A stretch of 43,643 nt of DNA from Scytonema sp. UIC 10036 (GTDB taxonomy: Bacteria > Cyanobacteriota > Cyanobacteriia > Cyanobacteriales > Nostocaceae), in the NCBI RefSeq assembly GCF_009725235.1, contig NZ_WJFC01000107.1, positions 1 to 43,643 on the forward strand, read 5' to 3'. Below, piece after piece: positions 18,001-24,523 of this stretch. The translations under genes and the position numbers were made by a program. The notes under the pieces are model-generated. The model was given only the letters and a program-made list of their open reading frames with translations, made no database searches and had not been told where the DNA came from. How positions within the stretch are numbered: the stretch's first letter is position 1; each line of letters starts with the position of its first letter.

Positions 18001-19684
18001 GCATAATACAGTTTACGTTAATGGTTTACAGCAATTTTCCAGGGAGAGTCTACAAAGAGTTATATGTGGAACGAACCACATTATCAATGGAGAAGCCCAA
18101 CAGCAATATCAACTACTTAAAACCTCTAAATGGACAACTCGAACTCTTGAAGCTTATATATGTTTAGATGTACAACAATTAAGCTTAACGAAACAGTCTC
18201 TGGAACGTCCTCTCGACCAAGAAGTTTTTTATTGCAAAATTGAGAATGTAGAGGATGTTGACTACGAAGGTTGGGTTTATGACTTTGAAGTGAAGGAGCA
18301 TCACAATTTCGTTGCTAACAACATAATTTGCCATAACACTATCCAATTTATTGCCTTTGTTCTTCATTTAAAAGAACAAGAAGCATTGGAAAAACCAACC
18401 CTACTCGTTTGTCCAACATCAGTATTGGGAAACTGGGAACGGGAGGTAAAAAAATTTGCTCCTAACTTGAAAGTTTTACAATATCACGGGGATAAGCGAC
18501 CCAAGGGAAAAACATTTGCAGAAGTCGCGAATAAGCACGACCTAATTATCACTAGTTACTCCTTAGTGCATCGCGATGTTAAATCTTTGCAAGGAGTTTC
18601 TTGGCAAATGATTGTTTTGGATGAAGCGCAAAATGTGAAAAATGCTGAAGCAAAACAGTCACAAGCAGTACGGCAATTAGAAGCAACATTTCGCATTGCT
18701 TTAACAGGAACACCAGTAGAAAATAGATTGCAAGAACTGTGGTCAATCTTAGATTTTCTCAATACCGGATATTTGGGCAACAAACAATTTTTCCAAAGAC
18801 GCTTTGCAATTCCTATTGAGAAATACGGTGATACTGCTTCATTAACTCAATTGCGTTCATTAGTTCAACCTTTTATTCTCCGTCGTTTGAAAACAGATCG
18901 TGAAATTATTCAAGATTTGCCAGAAAAACAGGAAATGACTATCTTTTGTGGGTTGACAGCCGAACAAGCAGAACTGTATCAAAAAGTGGTAGAAGAATCT
19001 TTGGCTGGAATTGAATCAGCAGAAGGTTTGCAACGTCGGGGAATGATTTTAGCTTTGTTAAGCAAGCTCAAACAAATTTGCAATCATCCAGCACACTATT
19101 TGAAGCAGGATTCCTTGGCAAAATACCATTCCGGTAAACTTCAACGTTTGGAAGAGATGTTAGACGTTGCGATCTCAGGAGGCGATCGTGCTCTGATATT
19201 TACTCAATTTGCGGAGTGGGGTAAGTTACTTCAACCATATTTAGAGAAACAATTAAAGAGAGAAACATTGTTTTTATATGGCAGTACCAGTAAAAAACAA
19301 CGAGAGGAAATGATAGATCGGTTTCAACACGATCCCCAAGGACCACCAGTGATGATTCTCTCATTAAAAGCTGGAGGTGTGGGATTAAATTTGACAAGAG
19401 CAAACCACGTTTTCCATTTTGATAGATGGTGGAATCCAGCAGTAGAAAATCAGGCAACAGATAGAGTCTTTCGGATAGGTCAAACACGCAACGTACAGGT
19501 ACATAAATTTGTCTGTACCGGAACTCTTGAGGAGAAAATTCACGACATGATTGAAAGTAAAAAACAACTTGCGGAACAAGTTGTAGGTGCTGGAGAAGAT
19601 TGGTTAACAGAAATGGATACCAACCAACTCCGCAACTTACTACTCCTCGATCGCAATGCTGTAATTGAAGAAGATGAAGAGTGA
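15020..19684 (+). CDS. SNF2-family DEAD/DEAH helicase interrupted by an intein
   Basis: The frame encodes 1,554 residues; removing the intein (residues 640-1106) leaves a 1,087-residue SNF2 ATPase. The N-terminal 600 residues resemble the bacterial SNF2-associated region. The ATPase shows Walker A as DDMGLGK...T split by the intein, motif II DEAQ with Asp1201 (VLDEAQNVKN), ALTGTPVENRLQELWSI, and the C-terminal lobe with motif VI ATDRVFRIGQ. Such proteins translocate on double-stranded DNA; the cellular role in cyanobacteria is unclear. The next gene encodes a SWIM zinc-finger protein, a partner often found with bacterial SNF2 helicases. Residues 238-247 (MDKGDKGDNS) look like an in-frame GGACAAGG tandem repeat. 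The start at 15020 gives a sensible N-terminus, MAILHGSWL. No stop or frameshift is seen. Confidence 0.95.
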   Translation: MAILHGSWLIKDRSSCLFIWGETWRTLGTDAGISSSFAEVPQHPLAMTPVELFEWLQSRNITLETLNTTPLQNGQKTTENGRRRKSTETTINSPTHSQIIALPTCIQNGDREETPSISPAHSATLGIDDNETPQYLQPWKVEGFCLNPEAAIKFLTSLPLNVSGESSHFLGGDLRFWSQIARWSLDLISRCKFLPTLQHQCDKTTVAKWQALLDSAQDGTRLEKFSQLMPLACRTYHMDKGDKGDNSSILSSYVYVDLPIEPQELLLDFLNNTVDAQIRGMVGSQALVEARIMASLPSTIRQWLHSLTAGTNTVSGDSFGVERLEAGLKAWTLPLQYQVGAKYQFRTCFVLRPPELNQQDWILAYYLQAADNANFLLDAATIWNQSVEKLVYQNRTIEQPQETFLRGLGLASRFYSPIASSLETPNPEFCRLNPLQAYEFIKSIVWRFEDSGLGVVLPPTLENKGNIANRLGLKITAQTPKKAKERLGLQSLLNFKWELAIGGQTLSKAEFDKLVALNSPLVEINGEWVELRSQDIKTAQTFFASRKEQMALSLEDALRISMGDTQVIEKLPVVSFEASGALQELVTTLTNNKAVEPIPAPASFQGKLRPYQERGVAWLTFLERWGLGACLADDMGLGKCVSKNTLVYVNGELRTAEKIWQTFAGETEFDGEGFWAKPTQELLVNSIDEKTGQLVQAPIQKLYRQEVCEKLRQVTLQDGSTITITRRHKLLTSIGWTNDLKVGDYVCVPAKMLWNGKPEDPDLVKFLAWQIAEGHELPSGERVGIAQKDILVLEDLYHTFQRIGKNYGLKINNPSICHFPNRVSCLQVCSQAYRQFLESKGYIWGKLSAEKSIPPFIMQSDLDSIRIFLRNYFDAESAVIFRMRSIEIATASPLLIQQLSVLLRRLGIWLRISPKQKCATNGSRIVRTYYIGTIGENYLRRFLQEIGYGNPEKQQKLKEICQVTSNTNVEGIPVSDIVAQIVTTTELPLRHFGMHNTVYVNGLQQFSRESLQRVICGTNHIINGEAQQQYQLLKTSKWTTRTLEAYICLDVQQLSLTKQSLERPLDQEVFYCKIENVEDVDYEGWVYDFEVKEHHNFVANNIICHNTIQFIAFVLHLKEQEALEKPTLLVCPTSVLGNWEREVKKFAPNLKVLQYHGDKRPKGKTFAEVANKHDLIITSYSLVHRDVKSLQGVSWQMIVLDEAQNVKNAEAKQSQAVRQLEATFRIALTGTPVENRLQELWSILDFLNTGYLGNKQFFQRRFAIPIEKYGDTASLTQLRSLVQPFILRRLKTDREIIQDLPEKQEMTIFCGLTAEQAELYQKVVEESLAGIESAEGLQRRGMILALLSKLKQICNHPAHYLKQDSLAKYHSGKLQRLEEMLDVAISGGDRALIFTQFAEWGKLLQPYLEKQLKRETLFLYGSTSKKQREEMIDRFQHDPQGPPVMILSLKAGGVGLNLTRANHVFHFDRWWNPAVENQATDRVFRIGQTRNVQVHKFVCTGTLEEKIHDMIESKKQLAEQVVGAGEDWLTEMDTNQLRNLLLLDRNAVIEEDEE
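15731..15757 (+). repeat. GGACAAGG tandem repeat inside the SNF2 gene
   Basis: The bases ATGGACAAGGGGGACAAGGG followed by AGACAA are a GGGGACAAGG-type tandem repeat of the kind seen between cyanobacterial genes. It is read in frame as MDKGDKGDN, inside the N-terminal SNF2-associated region. Confidence 0.55.
16937..18337 (+). mobile_element. Intein with LAGLIDADG-type homing endonuclease domain
   Basis: This in-frame element spans 467 residues (640-1106 of the SNF2 frame). It starts with Cys (CVSKNTLVYVNGE, block A), has block B with His728 in TITITRRHK, and ends with block F (VDYEGWVYDFEVKEHHNFVA) and block G (NNIICHN), followed by Thr1107 as the +1 nucleophile. These are the residues needed for self-splicing. 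Between them lie two LAGLIDADG-like motifs: FLAWQIAEG (Glu773 where Asp is usual) and FLRNYFDAES (Asp874, Glu876). The first carries a changed acidic residue, so endonuclease activity is uncertain while splicing looks intact. Insertion is exactly in Walker A (GK/T), so the helicase is inactive until spliced. SNF2 inteins are known from other cyanobacteria. Confidence 0.95.
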
Positions 19685-19860
19685 TTGGCTAATGGCTAAT
19701 GGCTAATGGCTAATGGCTAATAGCTAATGGCTAATGGCTAATGGCTAATGGCTAATGGCTTTTGAACAATTAGCCATTAGCAACTAACAACTAACAACCA
19801 ACAACTAACAACTAACAACCAACAACTAACAACCAACAACTAACAACTAACAACCAACAA
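19685..19860. repeat. Heptamer tandem repeats between the SNF2 and SWIM genes
   Basis: The entire 176-bp spacer is repeats. About ten TAATGGC heptamers run from about 19688 to 19760, then CAACTAA/CAACCAA heptamers run up to the ATG of the next gene at 19861. No ribosome-binding site can be seen among them. Confidence 0.95.
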
Positions 19861-20706
19861 ATGTCAAATCAAACACTACAAGCTAGTAGAGAATGGTGGT
19901 CACAAAGGTGGCTGGATTTGTTAGATTCCTATCGTTTTAAAAAGCGATTGGAACGTGGCAGAATCTATGCACGTGAGGGGAATGTTCTCAGTATTGAATT
20001 TAAAGGTGCAAAGGTTTTAGCGAAAGTTCAAGGGAGTGAGACGGAACCTTATAAAGTTTCTCTTTACCTCGACCCCTTTAGTAATGAAGAATGGGGTTAT
20101 CTCGCTGAAACTATGTCTCAAAAGGCAATTTTTCCGGCTAAGTTGTTGGCAGGAGAAATGCCGCAAAATATAGAAGAGGTTTTTACTGCCAATGGTCTTT
20201 CTCTCTTCCCTTTTACCTTGTCTGATGTTCACAGTAAATGTTCTTGTCCTGACAAAGCAAATCCGTGCAAACACGTTGCTGCAGTGTATTATCAGTTAGG
20301 CGATCGCTTTAGTGAAGATCCATTTGTTCTGTTTCAATTACGAGGGCGTACCAAAGAGCAGATTATCCGCAGTTTACGTGAGTTACGTAGTGATGGTCAT
20401 GTAGAAACGTTACATCCAGATAATGGAGAAACTCAGCAAAATGAGTCCCGACACACAACTTCTGGGTTACAAAAACTGAGTTCTTTTTGGCAATATAACG
20501 AACCTCTTGAATCTTCTTTGGTGGTGATTGCACCATCAAGTAGCGAAACTGTTTTGGATGCTTTAGGCGCAATTCCTTTAGCTAAAGAAGAGGAAAAAAC
20601 AGCAAACTTAACGGCTGCTGATGTAGTGATGAAGTATTTAGACGCAGTTTACAAAGATGTTAGCCAGAAGGCTTTTCTAGCAGCTATGAACGTCGGAGGG
20701 GGATAA
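19861..20706 (+). CDS. SWIM zinc-finger protein, partner of the SNF2 helicase
   Basis: This 281-residue protein has a SWIM zinc finger (CxCxnCxH) seen as CSCPDKANPCKH at about residues 127-138, preceded by an N-terminal region with RGRIYAREGNVLSIEFKGAKVLAKVQGSE, a form common in SWIM proteins. SWIM domains bind DNA or protein. Bacterial SWIM proteins are frequently encoded beside SNF2 helicases, as here, and the two probably act together on DNA. The 5' leader is made only of tandem heptamers, so translation may depend on read-through or an unusual start. The C-terminal half is Ser/Glu-rich and less conserved in look. No lesion is seen. Confidence 0.88.
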   Translation: MSNQTLQASREWWSQRWLDLLDSYRFKKRLERGRIYAREGNVLSIEFKGAKVLAKVQGSETEPYKVSLYLDPFSNEEWGYLAETMSQKAIFPAKLLAGEMPQNIEEVFTANGLSLFPFTLSDVHSKCSCPDKANPCKHVAAVYYQLGDRFSEDPFVLFQLRGRTKEQIIRSLRELRSDGHVETLHPDNGETQQNESRHTTSGLQKLSSFWQYNEPLESSLVVIAPSSSETVLDALGAIPLAKEEEKTANLTAADVVMKYLDAVYKDVSQKAFLAAMNVGGG

Positions 20707-20791
20707 ATGGAAAAATGTTGCTTGATACTGTAGTGATATTGACTGATGGTGATTGAATGATAAAAAGGTATCATCATCCACTAAAGCCAAA

Positions 20792-21091
20792 ATGGAACTT
20801 CAAACCAAGATTATTACAGTAGAACTTTCTGATGGTACAAGTGTTCGAGTAGAAGCTACACAGATAGGCGATCGTAAAATCAATTTTCAGTCTCGACCTT
20901 TTGAGGAAGTTACAACTGCTATTGAATCCTTAACAAAGGAAATTGCCGAATCAGTACGTAAGGTCAAGCCAGATAGAGCAACTGTAAGATTTGGTGTTGA
21001 TATTGCTCTTGAGTCTGGGAAATTAACGGCTTTAATGGTAAAAGGTGCAAGTAATGCCAATATAGAGATTACTTTGGAATGGGGTCAGTAG
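20792..21091 (+). CDS. TRYPCO1-like (CU044_2847 family) small protein
   Basis: This 99-residue protein matches the CU044_2847/trypsin-co-occurring domain 1 pattern: a beta-rich first half (KIITVELSDGTSVRVEATQIGDR), a central helix (FEEVTTAIESLTKEIAESVRKVKPDRATVRFGVDIALESGKLTALMVKG) and a final strand (ANIEITLEWGQ). In other bacteria the domain is linked to trypsin-like proteases or conflict systems; no protease gene is visible here, so its partner is unknown. The frame is open from a TTG at 20753, but ATG 20792 starts just before the conserved strand. It lies 85 bp behind the SWIM gene on the same strand and may be co-transcribed. Confidence 0.72.
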   Translation: MELQTKIITVELSDGTSVRVEATQIGDRKINFQSRPFEEVTTAIESLTKEIAESVRKVKPDRATVRFGVDIALESGKLTALMVKGASNANIEITLEWGQ

Positions 21092-21399
21092 AGGGTAGGG
21101 GGTAGAGGTAGAGGTTCACTCGTTCCCAGGCTGAGCCTGGGAACGCCTTAACGGAGGCTCCGCCTCCAATACTTGTCGGTTAAGAGTAAAAGAACACACG
21201 TAGGTTGGGTTGAGGAACGAAACCCAACATTTGCAGGAATTGGTTGGGTTTCACGAGCTGACAACCCATCCTACAAAAATTCCGATCCGAGCAGTATTGA
21301 TTTTTTAACGCGAGGCGGAGCCTCGCTAGTCTGCATTCCCAGGCTGAGCCTGGGAACGAGAAAAAACCTCAGTCCCTAACCCCTACCCCCTAACCTCGC
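21092..21399. repeat. Cluster of dispersed hairpin repeats
   Basis: This intergenic stretch is almost wholly repeats. It holds CGTTCCCAGGCTGAGCCTGG (21123 onward) with a following GGAGGCTCCGCCTCC, a GTAGGTTGGGTTGAGGAACG element (about 21200-21275) whose second part inverts as GGTTGGGTTTC, and GCGAGGCGGAGCCTCGC (about 21310) with a second TTCCCAGGCTGAGCCTGGGA (21336 onward). The GTAGGTTGGG element recurs near 41929, between cas1 and cas2. The hairpins separate two convergent gene groups and may also work as terminators. Confidence 0.85.
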
Positions 21400-22044
21400 T
21401 CAAAAATACTGCTTGAGTGTATAGGTAATTGTTGCTGCAAAGGGTGTAAACCGTCCGCCCGAATCTCGCTTATCATAAGCTTGAGCCAGCAATTGTATTT
21501 CTGCCCCTGTTAACCCATCCGTAGCTTGCAGTGCTGCGTCAATGGCTGCCCGTCTTAACTTTCTTAACTTATTAATGTCAAGTGCCAGTTTTTGAATTGT
21601 CGTTTTAGCAGATGCTTGTTTTTGTGGGTCATCTGTCGGCAAAATTTCTCCAAATCCAGAGTACTTAAAGTAATCCGGACAGTTTGGATCTAAAGGAGAA
21701 ATCATCAGTTCTTCGTCAAACCAAGCCTGCTTTTTGTGTCCGCAATGCACTGGTACGCGAGGTCTTTCTTCATCTTCTCCCTGACAAGAAGCTATAAGAT
21801 TTGTGTACTCAAATGTGAGATGTTTGTAGACACTCTTGGGTCTATAGTGTTCTATGTGGCATTGCTTTCTACTAATGGGTCTACCACAGTAGCAACAAAT
21901 ATAACCTTGCTCTTGCAGAAGCGAGAAGTATACATCGTCTTTTACTCCTTTAGAGAAAGATTTCCAGTCAGGTATTCGGTTCCCAAGCTTCTGCTTCCAT
22001 TTGGTTAAGCTATCTGGTTCTCGGCTTTTTTGAATGTGTTTCAT
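21400..22044 (-). CDS. ptuB: PtuB-like HNH endonuclease (Septu / TIGR02646 family)
   Basis: This 214-residue protein has an HNH nuclease core: CCYCGRPI at about residues 50-57, then CHIEHYRPKS at about 63-72, where the His residues form the HNH active site. A later Cys-His pair (PVHCGHKKQAW) suits zinc binding. This pattern is that of TIGR02646, the nuclease partner in retron-type and Septu defence systems. Its start ATG overlaps the stop of the upstream ATPase gene by 4 bp (ATGA), so translation is coupled. Septu PtuA-PtuB complexes degrade nucleic acid on phage infection. No reverse transcriptase or retron RNA is visible, so I call Septu rather than retron. Confidence 0.85.
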   Translation of the reverse strand: MKHIQKSREPDSLTKWKQKLGNRIPDWKSFSKGVKDDVYFSLLQEQGYICCYCGRPISRKQCHIEHYRPKSVYKHLTFEYTNLIASCQGEDEERPRVPVHCGHKKQAWFDEELMISPLDPNCPDYFKYSGFGEILPTDDPQKQASAKTTIQKLALDINKLRKLRRAAIDAALQATDGLTGAEIQLLAQAYDKRDSGGRFTPFAATITYTLKQYF

Positions 22045-23447
22045 CTGTTTAGAATTTCCTTGCGGCGGATGAGTACATCTGCTCGTACAAATTCCGGATC
22101 GTCTTCTCCGATTTCATCTGCCAAATTTTGGCGCAATTGTTTGGCACTATCGAGATTCCCTCGATCAATTAATCTAAAAAGATGCACCAGACCATCTTTA
22201 ATTTGTTGAGGTCTTTCAGAAACACCCATAATGTCTTCTAAAATAGTATTGCTATCCCTACCAAAAGAACTTTCTGGTTGTTGGGCAATAATACCATCGG
22301 ATGTTGTTTCTAGAAGAAAGATATTATCAGCTTGAACGTGACTGACAACTTGTGGTGAGTGGGTTGTGATAATAAATTGACAATTTGGGAATGTTCTGGT
22401 TAAAGCAGGAATAATTTCCCGTTGCCATTTTGGATGTAGGTGGAGTTCAATTTCATCGATTAAAACAACACCATTCCCTTGGAGTGGGTTGTCTAAACTT
22501 GGATTGGCTATTGCCAACCGCCTTGCTAAATCTCCTACTAAAGCTAGCAAGCATTTTTCGCCATCAGATAATTGACTGACGATGAATTCTCGACCTTGTT
22601 TTTTGACAGTCATTCGCAGAGGCGATCGCCCTACGCGCAAGTCAGAAAAATCTGGTTGCATTGAGGAAACTGCATTTCTCACTGCTTCTAACTGTTTGTC
22701 TGTGCGATCGGCACCATCCCGTCGCATTTCATTTTCTAAATCTTCGCGATTTCGGAACCATTCAAAAAAGCCTTTAAAATCAATTCTGCCACCCGTTAAT
22801 GCTTGATCGTAAGCATTTGTTTGTTGAAACGAAAATGTTTCAGCAATTTCTAAAGGCATATCCAGAACAGCACGATTCACTGGATAGTAGATTGCTAAGG
22901 GTATATTGGCATTTTCGTTTGATACTAACTGATTTCTGATTTCGTTAGCTGCTTTTTCTAAATCTTCTAGAAAGTCTTCACTTGTCCCCTGACCTTCTAT
23001 TTGGTTAAAGTCTTCTAGTAGGGATTCTAAAGCCAGTTTTAAACTTTTTTGTCCCGCCCGCCTTTGCAAAGGTTGTTCTCTCGTATCTAGTAAAGCTTTG
23101 ATTTCTTCCAATCTCCTTGCAGCTGAGCTTTCAGGAGATTGTTCTTGTGCTTTAATCTCGCTCAAAGACCAGGTTAAATCTTTTCCTTCATTTAGAGAAA
23201 TTGTGATTTCAATCTGGGTTTCTTGACTGCCATTGGTTATGTCTTCTTCGCTTAAAGAACGCATAAATCCTATGGAATCTTGAATTCGTCCTGTCATCTG
23301 AGACAAAAGAATAGCAAGACAATCAAGGATACTTGATTTTCCTACACCATTGACACCGATAAGTACAGTTGGACCTGTTTCACAAAAATCCAATGTTAAA
23401 TCACCGATCCCACGGAAAGAAGACATTTTTAGGTGCTTGACTTTCAT
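22041..23447 (-). CDS. ptuA: PtuA-like AAA/ABC ATPase (Septu defence)
   Basis: This 468-residue ATPase has Walker A GVNGVGKSS at about residues 33-41, a coiled-coil-like middle (about 100-210), an ABC signature-like FIVSQLSDGEKCLLALVGDLARRL at about 283-306, Walker B GVVLIDEIELHLHPKWQ at about 323-339, and a switch His in FIITTHSPQVV. This is the OLD/RecF-like architecture of PtuA. It overlaps the HNH gene by 4 bp, the hallmark of a PtuA-PtuB pair. It starts only 5 bp after an exported metallophosphatase gene, so the three may form one transcript. No strong ribosome-binding site precedes the ATG. Confidence 0.87.
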   Translation of the reverse strand: MKVKHLKMSSFRGIGDLTLDFCETGPTVLIGVNGVGKSSILDCLAILLSQMTGRIQDSIGFMRSLSEEDITNGSQETQIEITISLNEGKDLTWSLSEIKAQEQSPESSAARRLEEIKALLDTREQPLQRRAGQKSLKLALESLLEDFNQIEGQGTSEDFLEDLEKAANEIRNQLVSNENANIPLAIYYPVNRAVLDMPLEIAETFSFQQTNAYDQALTGGRIDFKGFFEWFRNREDLENEMRRDGADRTDKQLEAVRNAVSSMQPDFSDLRVGRSPLRMTVKKQGREFIVSQLSDGEKCLLALVGDLARRLAIANPSLDNPLQGNGVVLIDEIELHLHPKWQREIIPALTRTFPNCQFIITTHSPQVVSHVQADNIFLLETTSDGIIAQQPESSFGRDSNTILEDIMGVSERPQQIKDGLVHLFRLIDRGNLDSAKQLRQNLADEIGEDDPEFVRADVLIRRKEILNR

Positions 23448-23452
23448 AGCAA

Positions 23453-24400
23453 TTAAGTAGATTTCAGTGGAATAATACCTTTATCAAAAATGCGGTTATC
23501 GGTGTCGATACCACTAATTTCTATTCTATCCGTATAAACCTCATAAGCGGCAAAACTTAGCTTAGATGCAGAATAATCTGTCCATTCCGAACTTCCTACA
23601 GGACGAGTTCCCGCACCCCCTCCACAAATTAAATAAGTTGTTCCGTTAATAGCTTTTGTTCTTTCATAATGGTGTTCGTGACCGTTAATATAGAGTTGGA
23701 CGCCGTATTTTTGAAACAGTGGCGTAAATATTTTAATAAAATCTGGATTACTACCATAAACACCCGATGCATAAATCGGATGATGACCGTATACAATTTT
23801 CCAAGGCGCGTTAGAGCGGCTTAATTCATTCTCCAACCATATTAGCTGATTTTTCCAATCAGCATTGTTGTTGGTATCTAAAGCAAAAAATTGTATGCGT
23901 TCGCCTTTGGCGGAAGCCGTACCCGGCTTATCGCGACGAAAAGTGTAGAAGCGCCCTAACATATTAAAGTTAACATATTTCATTTGGAGATAGCCATTGT
24001 CCGTGCGAACATCGTGATTTCCCAAAACCGCTTGAAATTTCACGCCTTTTTGAAGCAAAGATGCATAGGGACGCTCAAAAACTTCATTAATTTTTTCGAT
24101 TTCGCCGTTGGTATATATATTATCTCCTGCTAGTAGAATGAGGTCATAGGGGTTTTGGCTGTGATATTGAGTCATTGCCTTAGCTACAAAATACTGACCC
24201 CTATCTCCAGTTCCTGTATCTGCAACAGAAACAAAACGAAGCAACAAATCTTTTGTTTTTGGTTTAGCAGCAACTACTGTATTTGCCACAGCAGCAGTAT
24301 AAGTATAATTGCTATTTTGACGACCTAAAAAACTGAAAATACCTGCACCAAGAGTACTTAAACTACCAAAAAAGAGAAATTGACGACGTTTTAGTTTCAT
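23453..24400 (-). CDS. Exported purple-acid-type metallophosphatase with Tat-like signal
   Basis: This 315-residue calcineurin-like phosphoesterase shows the metal-binding motifs in order: SVADTGTGDRGQ, LLAGDNIY, LGNHDVR, YGHHPIYA and INGHEHHYER. The N-terminus KLKRRQFLFFGSLSTLGAGIFSFLG is a twin-arginine-like signal, so the folded enzyme is probably exported by the Tat route. The likely role is phosphate ester hydrolysis in the periplasm, as in Tat-exported acid or alkaline phosphatases. It lies 5 bp upstream of ptuA on the same strand; whether this is functional or just proximity is open. A run of GGTTAGT heptamers precedes it. Confidence 0.88.
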   Translation of the reverse strand: MKLKRRQFLFFGSLSTLGAGIFSFLGRQNSNYTYTAAVANTVVAAKPKTKDLLLRFVSVADTGTGDRGQYFVAKAMTQYHSQNPYDLILLAGDNIYTNGEIEKINEVFERPYASLLQKGVKFQAVLGNHDVRTDNGYLQMKYVNFNMLGRFYTFRRDKPGTASAKGERIQFFALDTNNNADWKNQLIWLENELSRSNAPWKIVYGHHPIYASGVYGSNPDFIKIFTPLFQKYGVQLYINGHEHHYERTKAINGTTYLICGGGAGTRPVGSSEWTDYSASKLSFAAYEVYTDRIEISGIDTDNRIFDKGIIPLKST

Positions 24401-24406
24401 GAAATT

Positions 24407-24485
24407 TGGTTAGTGGTTAGTGGTTAGTGGTTAGTGGTAAGTGGTTAGTGGTTAGTGGTTAGTGGACAAATGACAAATGACAATA
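24407..24485. repeat. GGTTAGT tandem heptamers upstream of the metallophosphatase
   Basis: About eight GGTTAGT heptamers run from 24409 to 24465, followed by ACAAATG-type units. They fill most of the 123-bp gap between the two phosphoesterase genes. Confidence 0.9.
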
Positions 24486-24523
24486 TAAATTTCAATCAAC
24501 ATAAGATTTGCCCGGAAAAAAAT

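Noticed and set aside
20753..20791. TTG start for the TRYPCO1-like gene
   Set aside because: ATG 20792 precedes the conserved first strand; the added residues are polar and unlike a family N-terminus. It remains possible.
21400..23447. Retron defence system (PtuAB are also retron effectors)
   Set aside because: No reverse transcriptase frame or retron-like RNA is seen nearby, so plain Septu is the better call.
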